Virus record (IMG/VR): IMGVR_UViG_3300018080_000002
Span: 62,001 to 126,000 of that record
Strand: one strand, 5' to 3'
DNA length: 64,000 nucleotides
Source: a virus
Shown here: in pieces, positions 49,089 through 57,693 of the stretch
How positions within the stretch are numbered: position 1 is the stretch's first letter
Layout of the letters: the number at the start of each line of letters is the position of its first letter
Made by a program: the position numbers and the translations under genes
The notes under the pieces: model-generated
Told to the model about the DNA's origin: nothing
Databases searched by the model: none
Seen by the model: the letters and a program-made list of their open reading frames with translations, nothing else

Positions 49089-49941
49089 ATTAAAGCCCAG
49101 GGATAAGCGCAGAATCGAGACCTATCTCAGAAAGATAGATAGGCGTGTGTCTGCTTTTTTTCGTGGGACTGCTACTCATGCAGGTCGTCTAGTAGCTCAC
49201 CAGGTTAACCAGAAATTAGATCCTAGTCGAGATCCGCTGTCCAAGGAATACAGTGACGGTGTTAGGACTCTCAGAGTTAAAGGTGCTGAGAGGATTCCAA
49301 AAGACGAGCTAGGATTGCCGAAGCCTCTGACGAGAGTAAGAGAGGAGCATTGGGCTGCTATTGCTGTTAGAGCTGAAGCACAAAAAGGTGACGATCTATT
49401 TAGGCAGTCGAAAAATATTATAATCAAAATCAAGCCACATAGGCGTAAGTTATTGAAAAATAGGATGTCTCATTTGATTCCATTGATTCGATATGGTCCT
49501 TGGACACCAGATACCATACCTTATATCCCAAAGCCATCTGAGGCTTTGGTTTTGTATGTAAAGGTTCCGGTTATGGATCGAAAGTATTTTAGGGATCGAA
49601 ACATTAAAGATATGCGAAAAGTAAGGTCTATGTTGGCTAGGGAAGGGATATCAACGAAAGATCCTTTAAAGAATCTCTCGAAGATATATGCCGTTGAAGA
49701 GATAGAATACTATGCTCTAAGACGGGAATTTGGTTTGTTAGCTGCTGAGAAACCTATTTGGAAACCCTCGATCAAGTTTATGAAGAAAAAGGGTGCCGAA
49801 TATCTAATCACTACTAACAAGCAGTTGTGGCGCACATTGTTTGATCCAAGTTACAAGGGGTATGGTATGTTAGGTCGTTTTACAGAGATCGATGCCGATC
49901 ACGTAAAGTCGTTTCAGTCGTTTCAGGATAAAGTTCGATAA
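49075..49941 (+). CDS. Virion structural protein candidate, 288 aa
   Basis: The protein starts at GTG 49075 and begins with a basic helical region (RDKRRIETYLRKIDRRV). A mixed region with RYGPWTPDTIPYIPKPSE and a tail region LYVKVPVMDRKYFRDR follow. It immediately precedes the tail-completion candidate and sheath genes. HK97 gp10-like or neck proteins occupy such positions; the assignment is positional. Confidence 0.55.
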   Translation: MLKVKLKPRDKRRIETYLRKIDRRVSAFFRGTATHAGRLVAHQVNQKLDPSRDPLSKEYSDGVRTLRVKGAERIPKDELGLPKPLTRVREEHWAAIAVRAEAQKGDDLFRQSKNIIIKIKPHRRKLLKNRMSHLIPLIRYGPWTPDTIPYIPKPSEALVLYVKVPVMDRKYFRDRNIKDMRKVRSMLAREGISTKDPLKNLSKIYAVEEIEYYALRREFGLLAAEKPIWKPSIKFMKKKGAEYLITTNKQLWRTLFDPSYKGYGMLGRFTEIDADHVKSFQSFQDKVR

Positions 49942-49956
49942 TGGAGGAGTTTGGAT

Positions 49957-50277
49957 ATGGCAAGAAAATTTTTGTCTGAATCCGAGATTGAAACTCCGAT
50001 GGATTACAGCACTCAGACACCTCTCAGTCAGCCTGATGAGCAACATGATCTTGTTGATGAGGCGATATGGGGTGTGATGGACGAGGTGATAGCCTTTGGA
50101 CATTCGGAGTCTGCTGCTGAAAAAAGGGTTCGTGATGCTATTGACAAACTGGTAAAGGATGAAGTTGTATCCGAGACGCCAGAGTATGACGAGCCAGATG
50201 GGGTTAAATCTGCATGGATTTCAAATTCTTTGCCGAGGGTGAAGAACTATCTACGAATGAAGGGAGATATCCTATAA
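49957..50277 (+). CDS. Hypothetical protein with LSE-S site
   Basis: ATG at 49957 follows GGAGGAG. MARKFLSESEIETP contains L-S-E-S near the N-terminus. The 106-residue body is acidic and helical. It abuts the next gene. No family is recognised. Confidence 0.5.
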   Translation: MARKFLSESEIETPMDYSTQTPLSQPDEQHDLVDEAIWGVMDEVIAFGHSESAAEKRVRDAIDKLVKDEVVSETPEYDEPDGVKSAWISNSLPRVKNYLRMKGDIL

Positions 50278-50991
50278 ATGTCTGGTGCAGGATACGATTT
50301 TAGCCGTAGAACTGGAGAGGTTTTCATAAGAAACTTCGACAGGGGTGTTGTCGAAACGATGGGGGGTTATATTGACAATCCATCTAGTTTTGGTATCGAT
50401 ATGGTTAAGATGCTCGGAGGGGATAAGAAAAATTATTTTATCGATGTCCCTGATGCGAGTGAAGATCCTATACCTGTTATTTTCGGGAATCCCGAAGCAA
50501 TCAAAGAAAGACAGATTTATCCTAGTTTCTTAGTAATAAGGGGTGATCCTGCTCCAGCTTTAAACCGATGGCATTCTGTTGGCCAAAAGGAATACAGGAT
50601 ACCTGGACCAAATGCGGTAGTTGAATACTCTGCTGAGTATGGTGTCAGTGGCTATTCTGAATATGAGGAAACTGTTCAGAATTGGCCTTATGACATACCG
50701 TATCAAATCCAAGTATACGCTCGTTTAGAGAACGAAGTTATTCCAATGCTTAAAAAGGTGTTGAGGACATATAAGCCTTATTGTAGAATAATTTTACAGG
50801 ATTCACTTGAAGAAACAAGGACTTACACTGCATTTCAACAGTCAGTTAATGATATTAGTGAGTTGGTTGATATAGCTGATAGGGTCAAAGCTTATTCCGT
50901 CGAACTTATGGTTGAGGGTGAGCTTACGTTAAGTGATCCTGTTGTTAAGCCGAGTGTTACAGACATTAGGCATACAGTTCATAGGCGTTAG
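50278..50991 (+). CDS. Tail completion/terminator protein candidate
   Basis: The 237-residue protein precedes the sheath gene by 21 bases. It contains a beta-rich core with WPYDIPYQIQVYARLENEVI and a VKAYSVELMVEGELT strand pair, similar in pattern to tail terminator proteins of the gp3/gp15 type. Position and fold pattern support this; specific motifs are lacking. Confidence 0.5.
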   Translation: MSGAGYDFSRRTGEVFIRNFDRGVVETMGGYIDNPSSFGIDMVKMLGGDKKNYFIDVPDASEDPIPVIFGNPEAIKERQIYPSFLVIRGDPAPALNRWHSVGQKEYRIPGPNAVVEYSAEYGVSGYSEYEETVQNWPYDIPYQIQVYARLENEVIPMLKKVLRTYKPYCRIILQDSLEETRTYTAFQQSVNDISELVDIADRVKAYSVELMVEGELTLSDPVVKPSVTDIRHTVHRR

Positions 50992-51012
50992 ATTTTTTGG
51001 GAGGATGAAAAA

Positions 51013-52800
51013 ATGCCAGAATTTTTAAGCCCAGGTGTATATATCGAAGAAAGACCTTCCGGGGTTACTCCGATTACTGGTGTTTCTACCTCTAATTTCG
51101 CAGGAGTCGGTTACACAGAAAGGGGACCGTCTAATACTGCTACTTTGGTAACAAGTTTGGAGCAATATCTTCAGACTTTTGGTGGATACACGAAGTATAG
51201 TGATTTAGCGTTGGCGATGACTGCGTTCTTTAACAATGGTGGTTTAAGGGCTTACATTGTGAGAGTGGTAGCATCGGATGCGGTTACGGCTTGGAAAAAC
51301 CTTGCCTCTCTATGGAAGTTTTCAGCTTCATCTGAGGGTGCGTGGGGAAATTTACTCCGAGTTCGTATCCAGGGTAATGAAAACTATTATGACGCTGATA
51401 CGGCGACATATAGTCGTTTTGACGTTTTTGTCGATGAAGAAAGTGCTGATGGCGAGGGAGATTTCTCTACTCAAGAGCAGTATGAAGGTTTGATTTTAGA
51501 TGATTCTGAAGACAAGGATTACATCGTTTCAGTTCTTAATGATCAGTCTGCCTTAGTTGTTGCAGAGGATCTAGGGAATGGCGGTATTCCGACCGATCTT
51601 CAATCCACCCAATATACGGATGTTGCTTTGGGTACTGGTGATAACATTGAACAGAGTTTCAGTGCTAGTGTCTCCGGTATGGTTGAAGTAGCTGAAGATA
51701 CGTTTATCGTAAAAGTTGATAGTTCTCAGGTTGCCGCTGACGATGGTGACGGTGTTATTAGCGGTACTGGCGTAAGCGGAACGATTGATTATGAGACTGG
51801 CGATATCACTCTGTACTTTACCACACCTCCTGGTAGTGGTGCTGCGATCACTGCTGACTTTTACAAGCGTGGTGATGATGCGGTTAATACAGAGCTTGAG
51901 AATGGAAGCGATGGAGATCCTACATCTATCGGTCGAAGTGAGATCAGTGATCCTGGTCTTTCTGACGATAAGCATGGGATCTATGCGATGGATGACGTTG
52001 AAGAAATGTTTTCTCTTGCCGTTCCAGATTTCTCAGATGATGAGCTGATTTCTCTTGATTTGATTTCGTATGCTGAATTGAGGAAATATGCTTTTGCTAT
52101 TCTTGATGTCCCTGCTGGTTACACTCCACAAAAGGCATTGAAGTACAAGCGTACTACGCTTGGAAGTCTGAGCAACTATGCTTCGATCTACTATCCTAAG
52201 ATCACGATTGCTGATCCTTTGAAGGATAATAGGCCGAGAAATATCAGTTGTGTAGGTCACGTTGCTGGTGTATTTGCTCGAACGGATACTCAGCAAACTG
52301 TCGGTAAAGCTCCTGCTGGCGTCAATGACGGTCGGTTAAATTTTGCTCTTGGTCTTGAAAGGGAACTTTCGAGAGGTGAGATGGATTTAATTTATCCTGC
52401 AAACGTTAACCCGCTGTATGTCAGTACAGCTACAGGGAGAGTTGTTTGGGGTGCTAGAACGCTGCAAGTAGTAGGGGATTTCACTCAGATCAACGCACGA
52501 CGATTGTTCCAATTCTTAGAACTGAGCGTTTTCAACCAGACACATGATGTCGTGTTTGAGAACGTTGGTGCTGAGTTATGGTCACGTATCAAGATGAGAG
52601 TTGATGGCTTTTTCTTTGCTTTATTCCAAGACGGATATTTCAAAGGTGATAGCCCAGATCAAGCTTATCGGATTGTGGTTGATCAAAGTAATAACCCACC
52701 CGCTATTCAGGCGCAGAGAATGGTAATTGTTGATTATTATGTGGCAGTTAATGAGCCTGGAGAATTTTTGAGGCATCGTTTTCAAAGACGCTTCGACTGA
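51013..52800 (+). CDS. Contractile tail sheath protein (T4 gp18-like)
   Basis: The 595-residue protein begins MPEFLSPGVYIEERPSG, the classical sheath N-terminus, and contains GVGYTERGPSNTATLVTS and FFNNGGLRAYIVRV. The C-terminal domain VVWGARTL and NPPAIQAQRMVIVDYYVAV with EFLRHRF completes the sheath signature. An inserted beta domain (about residues 195-285, TGVSGTIDYETGDITLYF) resembles the one in the capsid protein. Sheath contraction drives DNA injection. AGGATG-type spacing precedes ATG. Confidence 0.93.
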   Translation: MPEFLSPGVYIEERPSGVTPITGVSTSNFAGVGYTERGPSNTATLVTSLEQYLQTFGGYTKYSDLALAMTAFFNNGGLRAYIVRVVASDAVTAWKNLASLWKFSASSEGAWGNLLRVRIQGNENYYDADTATYSRFDVFVDEESADGEGDFSTQEQYEGLILDDSEDKDYIVSVLNDQSALVVAEDLGNGGIPTDLQSTQYTDVALGTGDNIEQSFSASVSGMVEVAEDTFIVKVDSSQVAADDGDGVISGTGVSGTIDYETGDITLYFTTPPGSGAAITADFYKRGDDAVNTELENGSDGDPTSIGRSEISDPGLSDDKHGIYAMDDVEEMFSLAVPDFSDDELISLDLISYAELRKYAFAILDVPAGYTPQKALKYKRTTLGSLSNYASIYYPKITIADPLKDNRPRNISCVGHVAGVFARTDTQQTVGKAPAGVNDGRLNFALGLERELSRGEMDLIYPANVNPLYVSTATGRVVWGARTLQVVGDFTQINARRLFQFLELSVFNQTHDVVFENVGAELWSRIKMRVDGFFFALFQDGYFKGDSPDQAYRIVVDQSNNPPAIQAQRMVIVDYYVAVNEPGEFLRHRFQRRFD

Positions 52801-52888
52801 TCTGTGGTCTTTTACCGATTGTAACGGAGATTTAATTATGCTACTCTTTAACCAAGTAAATTTTGTACTTACGTTATGGAGTAGCCGT

Positions 52889-53857
52889 ATGAACAATAAG
52901 TATTTTTTTGACGAGTCCGAATTGGAAAAAATGGTTGAGGGATATAATTCTGGTATGTCTCCTGGTGAGATAGGTAAGGCTTTTGGTGTGTCTAGGCAAG
53001 TAATACATCATTGGTTGAAAAAACGTGGTGTTGAGATCAAGCCTAGATCCCCGTATGGAGTTCTTACGACCAAGAAAGATGTGTCTCAATGGAAGAGATG
53101 GTATCTGGATGATGGTATGAGTGTACGACAGATAGCTAAGAAAGCTGGAGTTGTTAGCTCTACTGTTGTCAAGCATTTGAACAAAGCTGGTATTCAGATG
53201 AGGACAATTTCTGAGGGTAAAACCAAGGTTACTGATGATGATCGAAAAAAGATCATTGATGATTATGAGCTTGGTTTGAACATGGAGGATTGTGCTAGGA
53301 ATGTTGGTTTTTCGATGGATACTGTCAAAAGAGTTTTGTATGAGTCTGGTATTGAGACGAAACGGGGTCGTATGATCAAGTTTAGACGCAAAGAGCAGCA
53401 GGAAAAGATTCGTGATCTTTATAACAAAGGTTGGAGTCTTTCTGCTCTTGAGCGGGAATTAGATACCAGTAGGGATAGCATCAAAGCTGTTTTGAGGATT
53501 TATGGGATTTCGATAAAATCCTATGGAGAGCTGAATGGTTTTGATTTTGAGGATCGGAAAGGCAGAAAATACTTCATGAGGAGTGGTTGGGAGATGTCTT
53601 ATGCGAGATATCTCGATAAACTAGGTCTCGATTGGGATTACGAATTAGAGTCCTTTGATATTGGGGAAGGTCGAAAATATACGCCTGATTTTTGGGTGTA
53701 TAAGAAAGATGGTTCATTAGGTTACATAGTAGAAATCAAAGGGTGGTACACCGAGAAAGCTAAGAGACGAGTGAAACTTTTCAAAGAAAATTTTCCTAAG
53801 TTAAATTTTAAGCTTTTGCAGGAGAAAAATTTGCAAGTTCTAGGTGTTCTGACTTAA
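52889..53857 (+). CDS. Homing endonuclease (HTH repeats plus PD-(D/E)xK-type nuclease)
   Basis: ATG at 52889 follows GGAG; an earlier ATG at 52838 also has GGAG. The 322-residue protein has four helix-turn-helix repeats (GMSPGEIGKAFGVSRQ; GMSVRQIAKKAGVVSST; LNMEDCARNVGFSMDT; SLSALERELDTSRDS). The C-terminal nuclease has RSGWEMSYARYLDKLG, YTPDFWVY and YIVEIKGW. Free-standing homing nucleases of this build invade phage genomes. It lies between sheath and tube genes. Confidence 0.82.
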   Translation: MNNKYFFDESELEKMVEGYNSGMSPGEIGKAFGVSRQVIHHWLKKRGVEIKPRSPYGVLTTKKDVSQWKRWYLDDGMSVRQIAKKAGVVSSTVVKHLNKAGIQMRTISEGKTKVTDDDRKKIIDDYELGLNMEDCARNVGFSMDTVKRVLYESGIETKRGRMIKFRRKEQQEKIRDLYNKGWSLSALERELDTSRDSIKAVLRIYGISIKSYGELNGFDFEDRKGRKYFMRSGWEMSYARYLDKLGLDWDYELESFDIGEGRKYTPDFWVYKKDGSLGYIVEIKGWYTEKAKRRVKLFKENFPKLNFKLLQEKNLQVLGVLT

Positions 53858-53872
53858 GGAGGGTTATTAAAA

Positions 53873-54355
53873 ATGGCTAGAGCACAATCAAGTGATTATT
53901 ATCACGTCATGAAATTTCATGTTGTTGATAATCAAGATAGGCTTAATAGGTTAGCTGGTTTTACCAGCGTGACGGTTCCCGAATACACTCTTGAGGCTGT
54001 AGAGTACAAAGAGGGTATTTGGACGTATCGAAGAAAATATCCTGGGGATGTGACTGTTAGTGATATCACTCTGACGAGGGGTGTTGCTCGACAGGCGACC
54101 TATTTCTATGACTGGATAAAAGAGGCCATAGAGGGTAATCCGTACAGGGTTGACTTTGTTATTTATCAGTATCACAGAGAGGATGTTCAAGGCATGACAT
54201 CTTATCTTGATGCAACGCCATCGAGACGGATTGAATGTTTTGAAGCTTTTCCGATCAGGGTTAAGCCTGGAGCGGATTTTGATTCTCAGACTGGCGATGT
54301 CAGTGTTGAGGAGATGGATCTGGCAATTGAGCGGTTTAACATTGTAGCTGAGTAA
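53873..54355 (+). CDS. Tail tube protein (T4 gp19-like), copy 1
   Basis: The 160-residue protein has the tube plan: RLAGFTSVTVPEYTLEAVEY, then EGIWTYRRKYPGDVTVSDIT, FYDWIKEAI and a C-terminal DVSVEEMDLAIERF. These match gp19/Hcp-type tube proteins stacked inside the sheath. AAGGAGGG precedes ATG. A second paralogue follows directly. Confidence 0.82.
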   Translation: MARAQSSDYYHVMKFHVVDNQDRLNRLAGFTSVTVPEYTLEAVEYKEGIWTYRRKYPGDVTVSDITLTRGVARQATYFYDWIKEAIEGNPYRVDFVIYQYHREDVQGMTSYLDATPSRRIECFEAFPIRVKPGADFDSQTGDVSVEEMDLAIERFNIVAE

Positions 54356-54366
54356 TTGGAAAAGCT

Positions 54367-54915
54367 ATGGCTAGAGATCAGATTACTGACTTTCTGTTGT
54401 CTAATCGGTTTCATTTACTGGATGTATCTTTGACGATACCTCCAGTATTGATTCCTATATGGGGTTTTACGAGTATCAGTGCTCCAGAGATGACTGTTTC
54501 TTATCGAGAGATAAAAGAGGGTAACTACGAGTTTCCCCGAAAGGTTGTCGAGCGAGCGTCTGTATCTGTTCTAACCCTAGAGAACGGAAGTCAGATCTTC
54601 AATTCCGGTTTTTGGGACTGGATTAGTAAGATGCCGGAAGGTAATTACGAGAAAAAAGATTTATTGTTGATGCACCTGACTGGTATTAACCCGACAGATT
54701 CAGATAGTGTTGGGATAGATATTGGTGGTTTTGGTGTGGCTACAGGGGAATTTGCATTTAGGGTTCCAGGTAAGGCATGGCTGTTAAAAAATTGTGCAGC
54801 GGCTAGGTACAAGGCGGGTTCAGACTTTAGTTCTATGGGTGGTTCAGAGGTTAGCATCCAGCAATTAGATTTAGAGTATGAGGAGTTTCTTGAGTTTAAC
54901 GTAGGTATTGGTTGA
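54367..54915 (+). CDS. Tail tube protein paralogue, copy 2
   Basis: The 182-residue protein repeats the same plan as copy 1: WGFTSISAPEMTVSYREI, EGNYEFPRKV, FWDWISKM and EVSIQQLDLEYEEF. It is longer by an insertion of about 20 residues. It could form a distinct ring, such as the tube initiator at the baseplate, as in contractile injection systems with several tube proteins. Confidence 0.75.
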   Translation: MARDQITDFLLSNRFHLLDVSLTIPPVLIPIWGFTSISAPEMTVSYREIKEGNYEFPRKVVERASVSVLTLENGSQIFNSGFWDWISKMPEGNYEKKDLLLMHLTGINPTDSDSVGIDIGGFGVATGEFAFRVPGKAWLLKNCAAARYKAGSDFSSMGGSEVSIQQLDLEYEEFLEFNVGIG

Positions 54916-54923
54916 GGTGTATT

Positions 54924-55382
54924 ATGAGAAACGAAAGCGATTTCGCATCTAAGACAAAATCGATGGATAATGTTCTTACATTTGCGAAGGTGATGTCCAA
55001 GAGTTATAAACAATTGACCGAGGAAGAGTTTGATACGGTCGATGAGCAGTTAGAAAAAGTCAAGATAGCATTCGAGTCGGAGCTGTCTTTATTCATATTT
55101 GAGCTATTAAAAGATTATTCGCATAAGTTCAATTGGAGCTTTGCGTCTCCGAATAGCGAGTTATTTGGTCAAAGCTGGCAGTCTCTACAGGATAGATATC
55201 AGCTCATGGGTGATGCTGATAAAATCGATCTGTATAAAAAGATCGGCATGTATATGATCAAAGTATTTTTAGAGTTGTTTCCGAATGCAGGAGAGCAGGC
55301 AGCGGTAGAGATGGCTATGGTCTTTAAGGATCTTATGGTCGAAAGGCTGAGGGAAAAATCTGTTCAAGCAAGGAAAGTATAA
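54924..55382 (+). CDS. Helical protein after the tail tubes
   Basis: ATG at 54924 follows GAGGTG. The 152-residue protein is helical, with QLTEEEFDTVDEQLEKVKIA and a C-terminal ELFPNAGEQAAVEMAMVF. Its first codons contain one copy of the CGAAAGCGATTTCG motif (54932). It overlaps the first LKKLN gene by one base. A tail assembly role is inferred from position. Confidence 0.55.
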   Translation: MRNESDFASKTKSMDNVLTFAKVMSKSYKQLTEEEFDTVDEQLEKVKIAFESELSLFIFELLKDYSHKFNWSFASPNSELFGQSWQSLQDRYQLMGDADKIDLYKKIGMYMIKVFLELFPNAGEQAAVEMAMVFKDLMVERLREKSVQARKV

Positions 55383-55651
55383 TGAATCTTAAAAAACTAA
55401 ATCGAACCCTCGAAGATATTGAGATGATTTTGAATGAGAATGCGTATATGACTAAGGTTCATGATGAATATGTAAAATTAAATAAGAAGATTCATGAGCA
55501 TCTTATTAGGCAAGGCAAATTAGACCGTCAGTTGGACAAGATCAAGAAATTAGCAAAAAAATATGGGATATTTGAGTTATACATAAATGGTCAGACAATA
55601 CAGATTCAAGAGATAAAAATAGAGGATATTTTTAAGAATATGGGGCATTAG
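55382..55651 (+). CDS. LKKLN-leader protein 1, 89 aa
   Basis: MNLKKLNRTLEDIEMILNEN is the first of eight closely similar leaders in this cluster, with the L-N-E-N site. The short body is a helical, Lys-rich domain with an IYxINGQTIQIQEIKI-like beta hairpin also present in the next gene. The first 35 bases are almost identical to those at 55930. Internal head protein is the inferred role. Confidence 0.65.
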   Translation: MNLKKLNRTLEDIEMILNENAYMTKVHDEYVKLNKKIHEHLIRQGKLDRQLDKIKKLAKKYGIFELYINGQTIQIQEIKIEDIFKNMGH

Positions 55652-55655
55652 TGAT

Positions 55656-55919
55656 ATGAATCTCAAAAAGCTTAATGAACAGATGGAAGAGAGCATTTCG
55701 ATATTAGAGGATAAGACCGAGGAGATGAAAAAAAAGTTGGCTGTTAGGTACGGCAAACTTCAGATGAAGGTCAATAGACTTACTGATATGGAATGGAAAT
55801 GTGGCGAGGAATTGGAAAAGATAAAGAAAATAGCTGAAAGATATAAGATAAGTGAGATTGAAGTTGATGGAGGGACTATTGATTTATCTGATGTTTATCT
55901 AGGTGATATGAAAGCTTAA
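55656..55919 (+). CDS. LKKLN-leader protein 2, 87 aa
   Basis: MNLKKLNEQMEESISILEDK has I-L-E-D at the leader end. The body resembles that of protein 1 (KIKKIAERYKISEIEVDGG versus KIKKLAKKYGIFELYINGQ), so these two are full-length paralogues. No catalytic motif is seen. Confidence 0.65.
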   Translation: MNLKKLNEQMEESISILEDKTEEMKKKLAVRYGKLQMKVNRLTDMEWKCGEELEKIKKIAERYKISEIEVDGGTIDLSDVYLGDMKA

Positions 55920-55929
55920 GGTGGTAACA

Positions 55930-56661
55930 ATGGATCTCAAAAAACTAAATCGAACCCTCGAAGAGAGCATTCGGATTTTAGAGGAAGATAAGGTTCATAC
56001 CATAATGTTAGAGGCTAAGTCTAAGGTGAATGAGTCGATTATACCGAATATCCAGAAATGGGTTGATGCTGAACCAAGAAATACCATTGGTGATATCTCG
56101 TTTGAGATGGTCGAGGGTCATATTATTATCCCTAAAGATATCGTTACTCAGGAAGTGGTTGATCGGTATACGTATGAAGATAAGTGGGAAGTTGGTGAAG
56201 AGATCAGAGAATGGTTTTGGATGAGCTATGAGGAAAAGGGTAGTAAAGATATCCCTAAAGGTCACTGGGTTGCTTTAATGTTTGATGCTAGTATTATGGG
56301 AAAACCAGCGAAAGATATCAAGACTGCTTTGAATAATTTTATCAAAGAGGAGCGGGATTGGTTCAAGAGTATAGGTGTTAAAGTAAAAACAAAGGTTAAG
56401 CTCACAAAAGCAACTGGTTCAGAGGCAGAACATACAAATGATAGTATTGGTTGGGAATATTTATACACGGAATTTGATTTGACTGATAGTCATATGAGCC
56501 TTTTAGGCAAGATAAAAGATTCTGACGAGTCTTATAAGCCGGATAGCTATGATACGAAGTATTATATCCCCAAGATGGAAAAAAATGGCTTAGTGGTTTC
56601 TCAAGGTGGTGGTTATGTGATTACACCGAAAGGCGAAAAACTTTTGGCTAAGGGTTGGTAA
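55930..56661 (+). CDS. LKKLN-leader protein 3, 243 aa, winged-helix-like end
   Basis: ATG at 55930 follows AGGTGG. MDLKKLNRTLEESIRILEED is followed by a mixed domain (GHWVALMFDASIMG), then a C-terminal winged-helix-like segment: SHMSLLGKIKDS, KYYIPKMEKNGLVVSQGGG and YVITPKGEKLLAKG. A DNA-binding payload is plausible. The stop overlaps the next ATG (TAATG). Confidence 0.65.
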   Translation: MDLKKLNRTLEESIRILEEDKVHTIMLEAKSKVNESIIPNIQKWVDAEPRNTIGDISFEMVEGHIIIPKDIVTQEVVDRYTYEDKWEVGEEIREWFWMSYEEKGSKDIPKGHWVALMFDASIMGKPAKDIKTALNNFIKEERDWFKSIGVKVKTKVKLTKATGSEAEHTNDSIGWEYLYTEFDLTDSHMSLLGKIKDSDESYKPDSYDTKYYIPKMEKNGLVVSQGGGYVITPKGEKLLAKGW

Positions 56662-57047
56662 TGGATCTCAAAAAACTCAACAAAGTTCTCAGAGAAAGTA
56701 TTTCTATTTTACGAACAGAGTCCGATAAGTTTCGAGATCTTCCGATATATGGTGATGCGATTCCAGCGGGAAGCACCTTAATTAAAAAGAAAAGGGCTAA
56801 AAAGGATGCCATTTTTAAGCCTGTATTAATTAAGCAAGATGCTTATAGGACAAATAAAACCATATGGGTAAGAGCTATGGGTGTGTATGAAGGCGGGAAG
56901 GTTGTCAGGAGTTTTGAATATACCAGGAGTGGTAGAGTACAACTGTCGCTATGGTTAAAATACACAGACGACCCTGTGGTTGAAGATAAAATAACAAAAT
57001 ACAGGAAAGGGACTATTAACGATTTGCCAGCATTGATTGTTCGATGA
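56661..57047 (+). CDS. LKKLN-leader protein 4, 128 aa
   Basis: MDLKKLNKVLRESISILRTES is the leader. The body is basic and beta-rich with KKRAKKDAIFKPVLIKQDAY and ends in IVR. It begins on the stop codon of protein 3. No family is recognised. Confidence 0.62.
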   Translation: MDLKKLNKVLRESISILRTESDKFRDLPIYGDAIPAGSTLIKKKRAKKDAIFKPVLIKQDAYRTNKTIWVRAMGVYEGGKVVRSFEYTRSGRVQLSLWLKYTDDPVVEDKITKYRKGTINDLPALIVR

Positions 57048-57060
57048 CATGGGGGTAACG

Positions 57061-57405
57061 ATGAATCTTAAAAAATTAAACCAAGCTCTAGGCGAGAGTA
57101 TTAAGATATTGGAAGGAAAATCGGATAAATATTTAGCTATTAAACGTGGTTCAGGTACAAATAGATACTATTTAACTACTGCAAAAAAATATCGTGGTCG
57201 TTGGATGATTGGTGGTGATGTTGATACAACTAATGTAACTATTCTCAAAAAGGATCAAACGGACGATCGATGGAAAGCTTATACCCTTAAAGGTAATCGT
57301 ATGGTTTTTTCTGATTATGTGGATGAGGATGATTTAAGGAAATATGAGAAAGGTCTGGATGATAAAGATTTGGAAGATGTTGGTTTGAAGGACTTGTATA
57401 AGTGA
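57061..57405 (+). CDS. LKKLN-leader protein 5, 114 aa
   Basis: ATG at 57061 follows GGGGG. MNLKKLNQALGESIKILEGK ends with I-L-E-G, an ideal cleavage site. A small beta domain (RYYLTTAKKYRGRWMIGGD) and an acidic tail follow. No family is recognised. Confidence 0.65.
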   Translation: MNLKKLNQALGESIKILEGKSDKYLAIKRGSGTNRYYLTTAKKYRGRWMIGGDVDTTNVTILKKDQTDDRWKAYTLKGNRMVFSDYVDEDDLRKYEKGLDDKDLEDVGLKDLYK

Positions 57406-57423
57406 AAAAATATGGGAAAAGAT

Positions 57424-57684
57424 ATGGACAATAAGACAATCAATGAAACTGTATCTAAGGTACTTTTTAAGGATAAACCCCTTAATGAGTCTTTTCATAT
57501 GAAAGACAGTGTTCTGGATGGTTTTACGTTTGAGGATTTGATTACGACCATTCAGACTAGCGAAGCAAAAATTGATGAAAAAACTGTTCTTAGGATTCTT
57601 GAAAAGGTCATCAAGCTTGATGTTGCTGGTGCTAGGTCTGTTGTTAAAAAGGAAATGAAGAATATTTTAGATGCTTTGCAATAG
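57424..57684 (+). CDS. Divergent leader protein, 86 aa
   Basis: ATG at 57424 follows GGGAAAAG. MDNKTINETVSKVLFKDKPL followed by N-E-S carries an L-N-E-S site. The remaining 60 residues are helical (FEDLITTIQTSEAKIDEK). It sits between LKKLN-type genes. No family is recognised. Confidence 0.55.
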   Translation: MDNKTINETVSKVLFKDKPLNESFHMKDSVLDGFTFEDLITTIQTSEAKIDEKTVLRILEKVIKLDVAGARSVVKKEMKNILDALQ

Positions 57685-57693
57685 AGGTATGTT

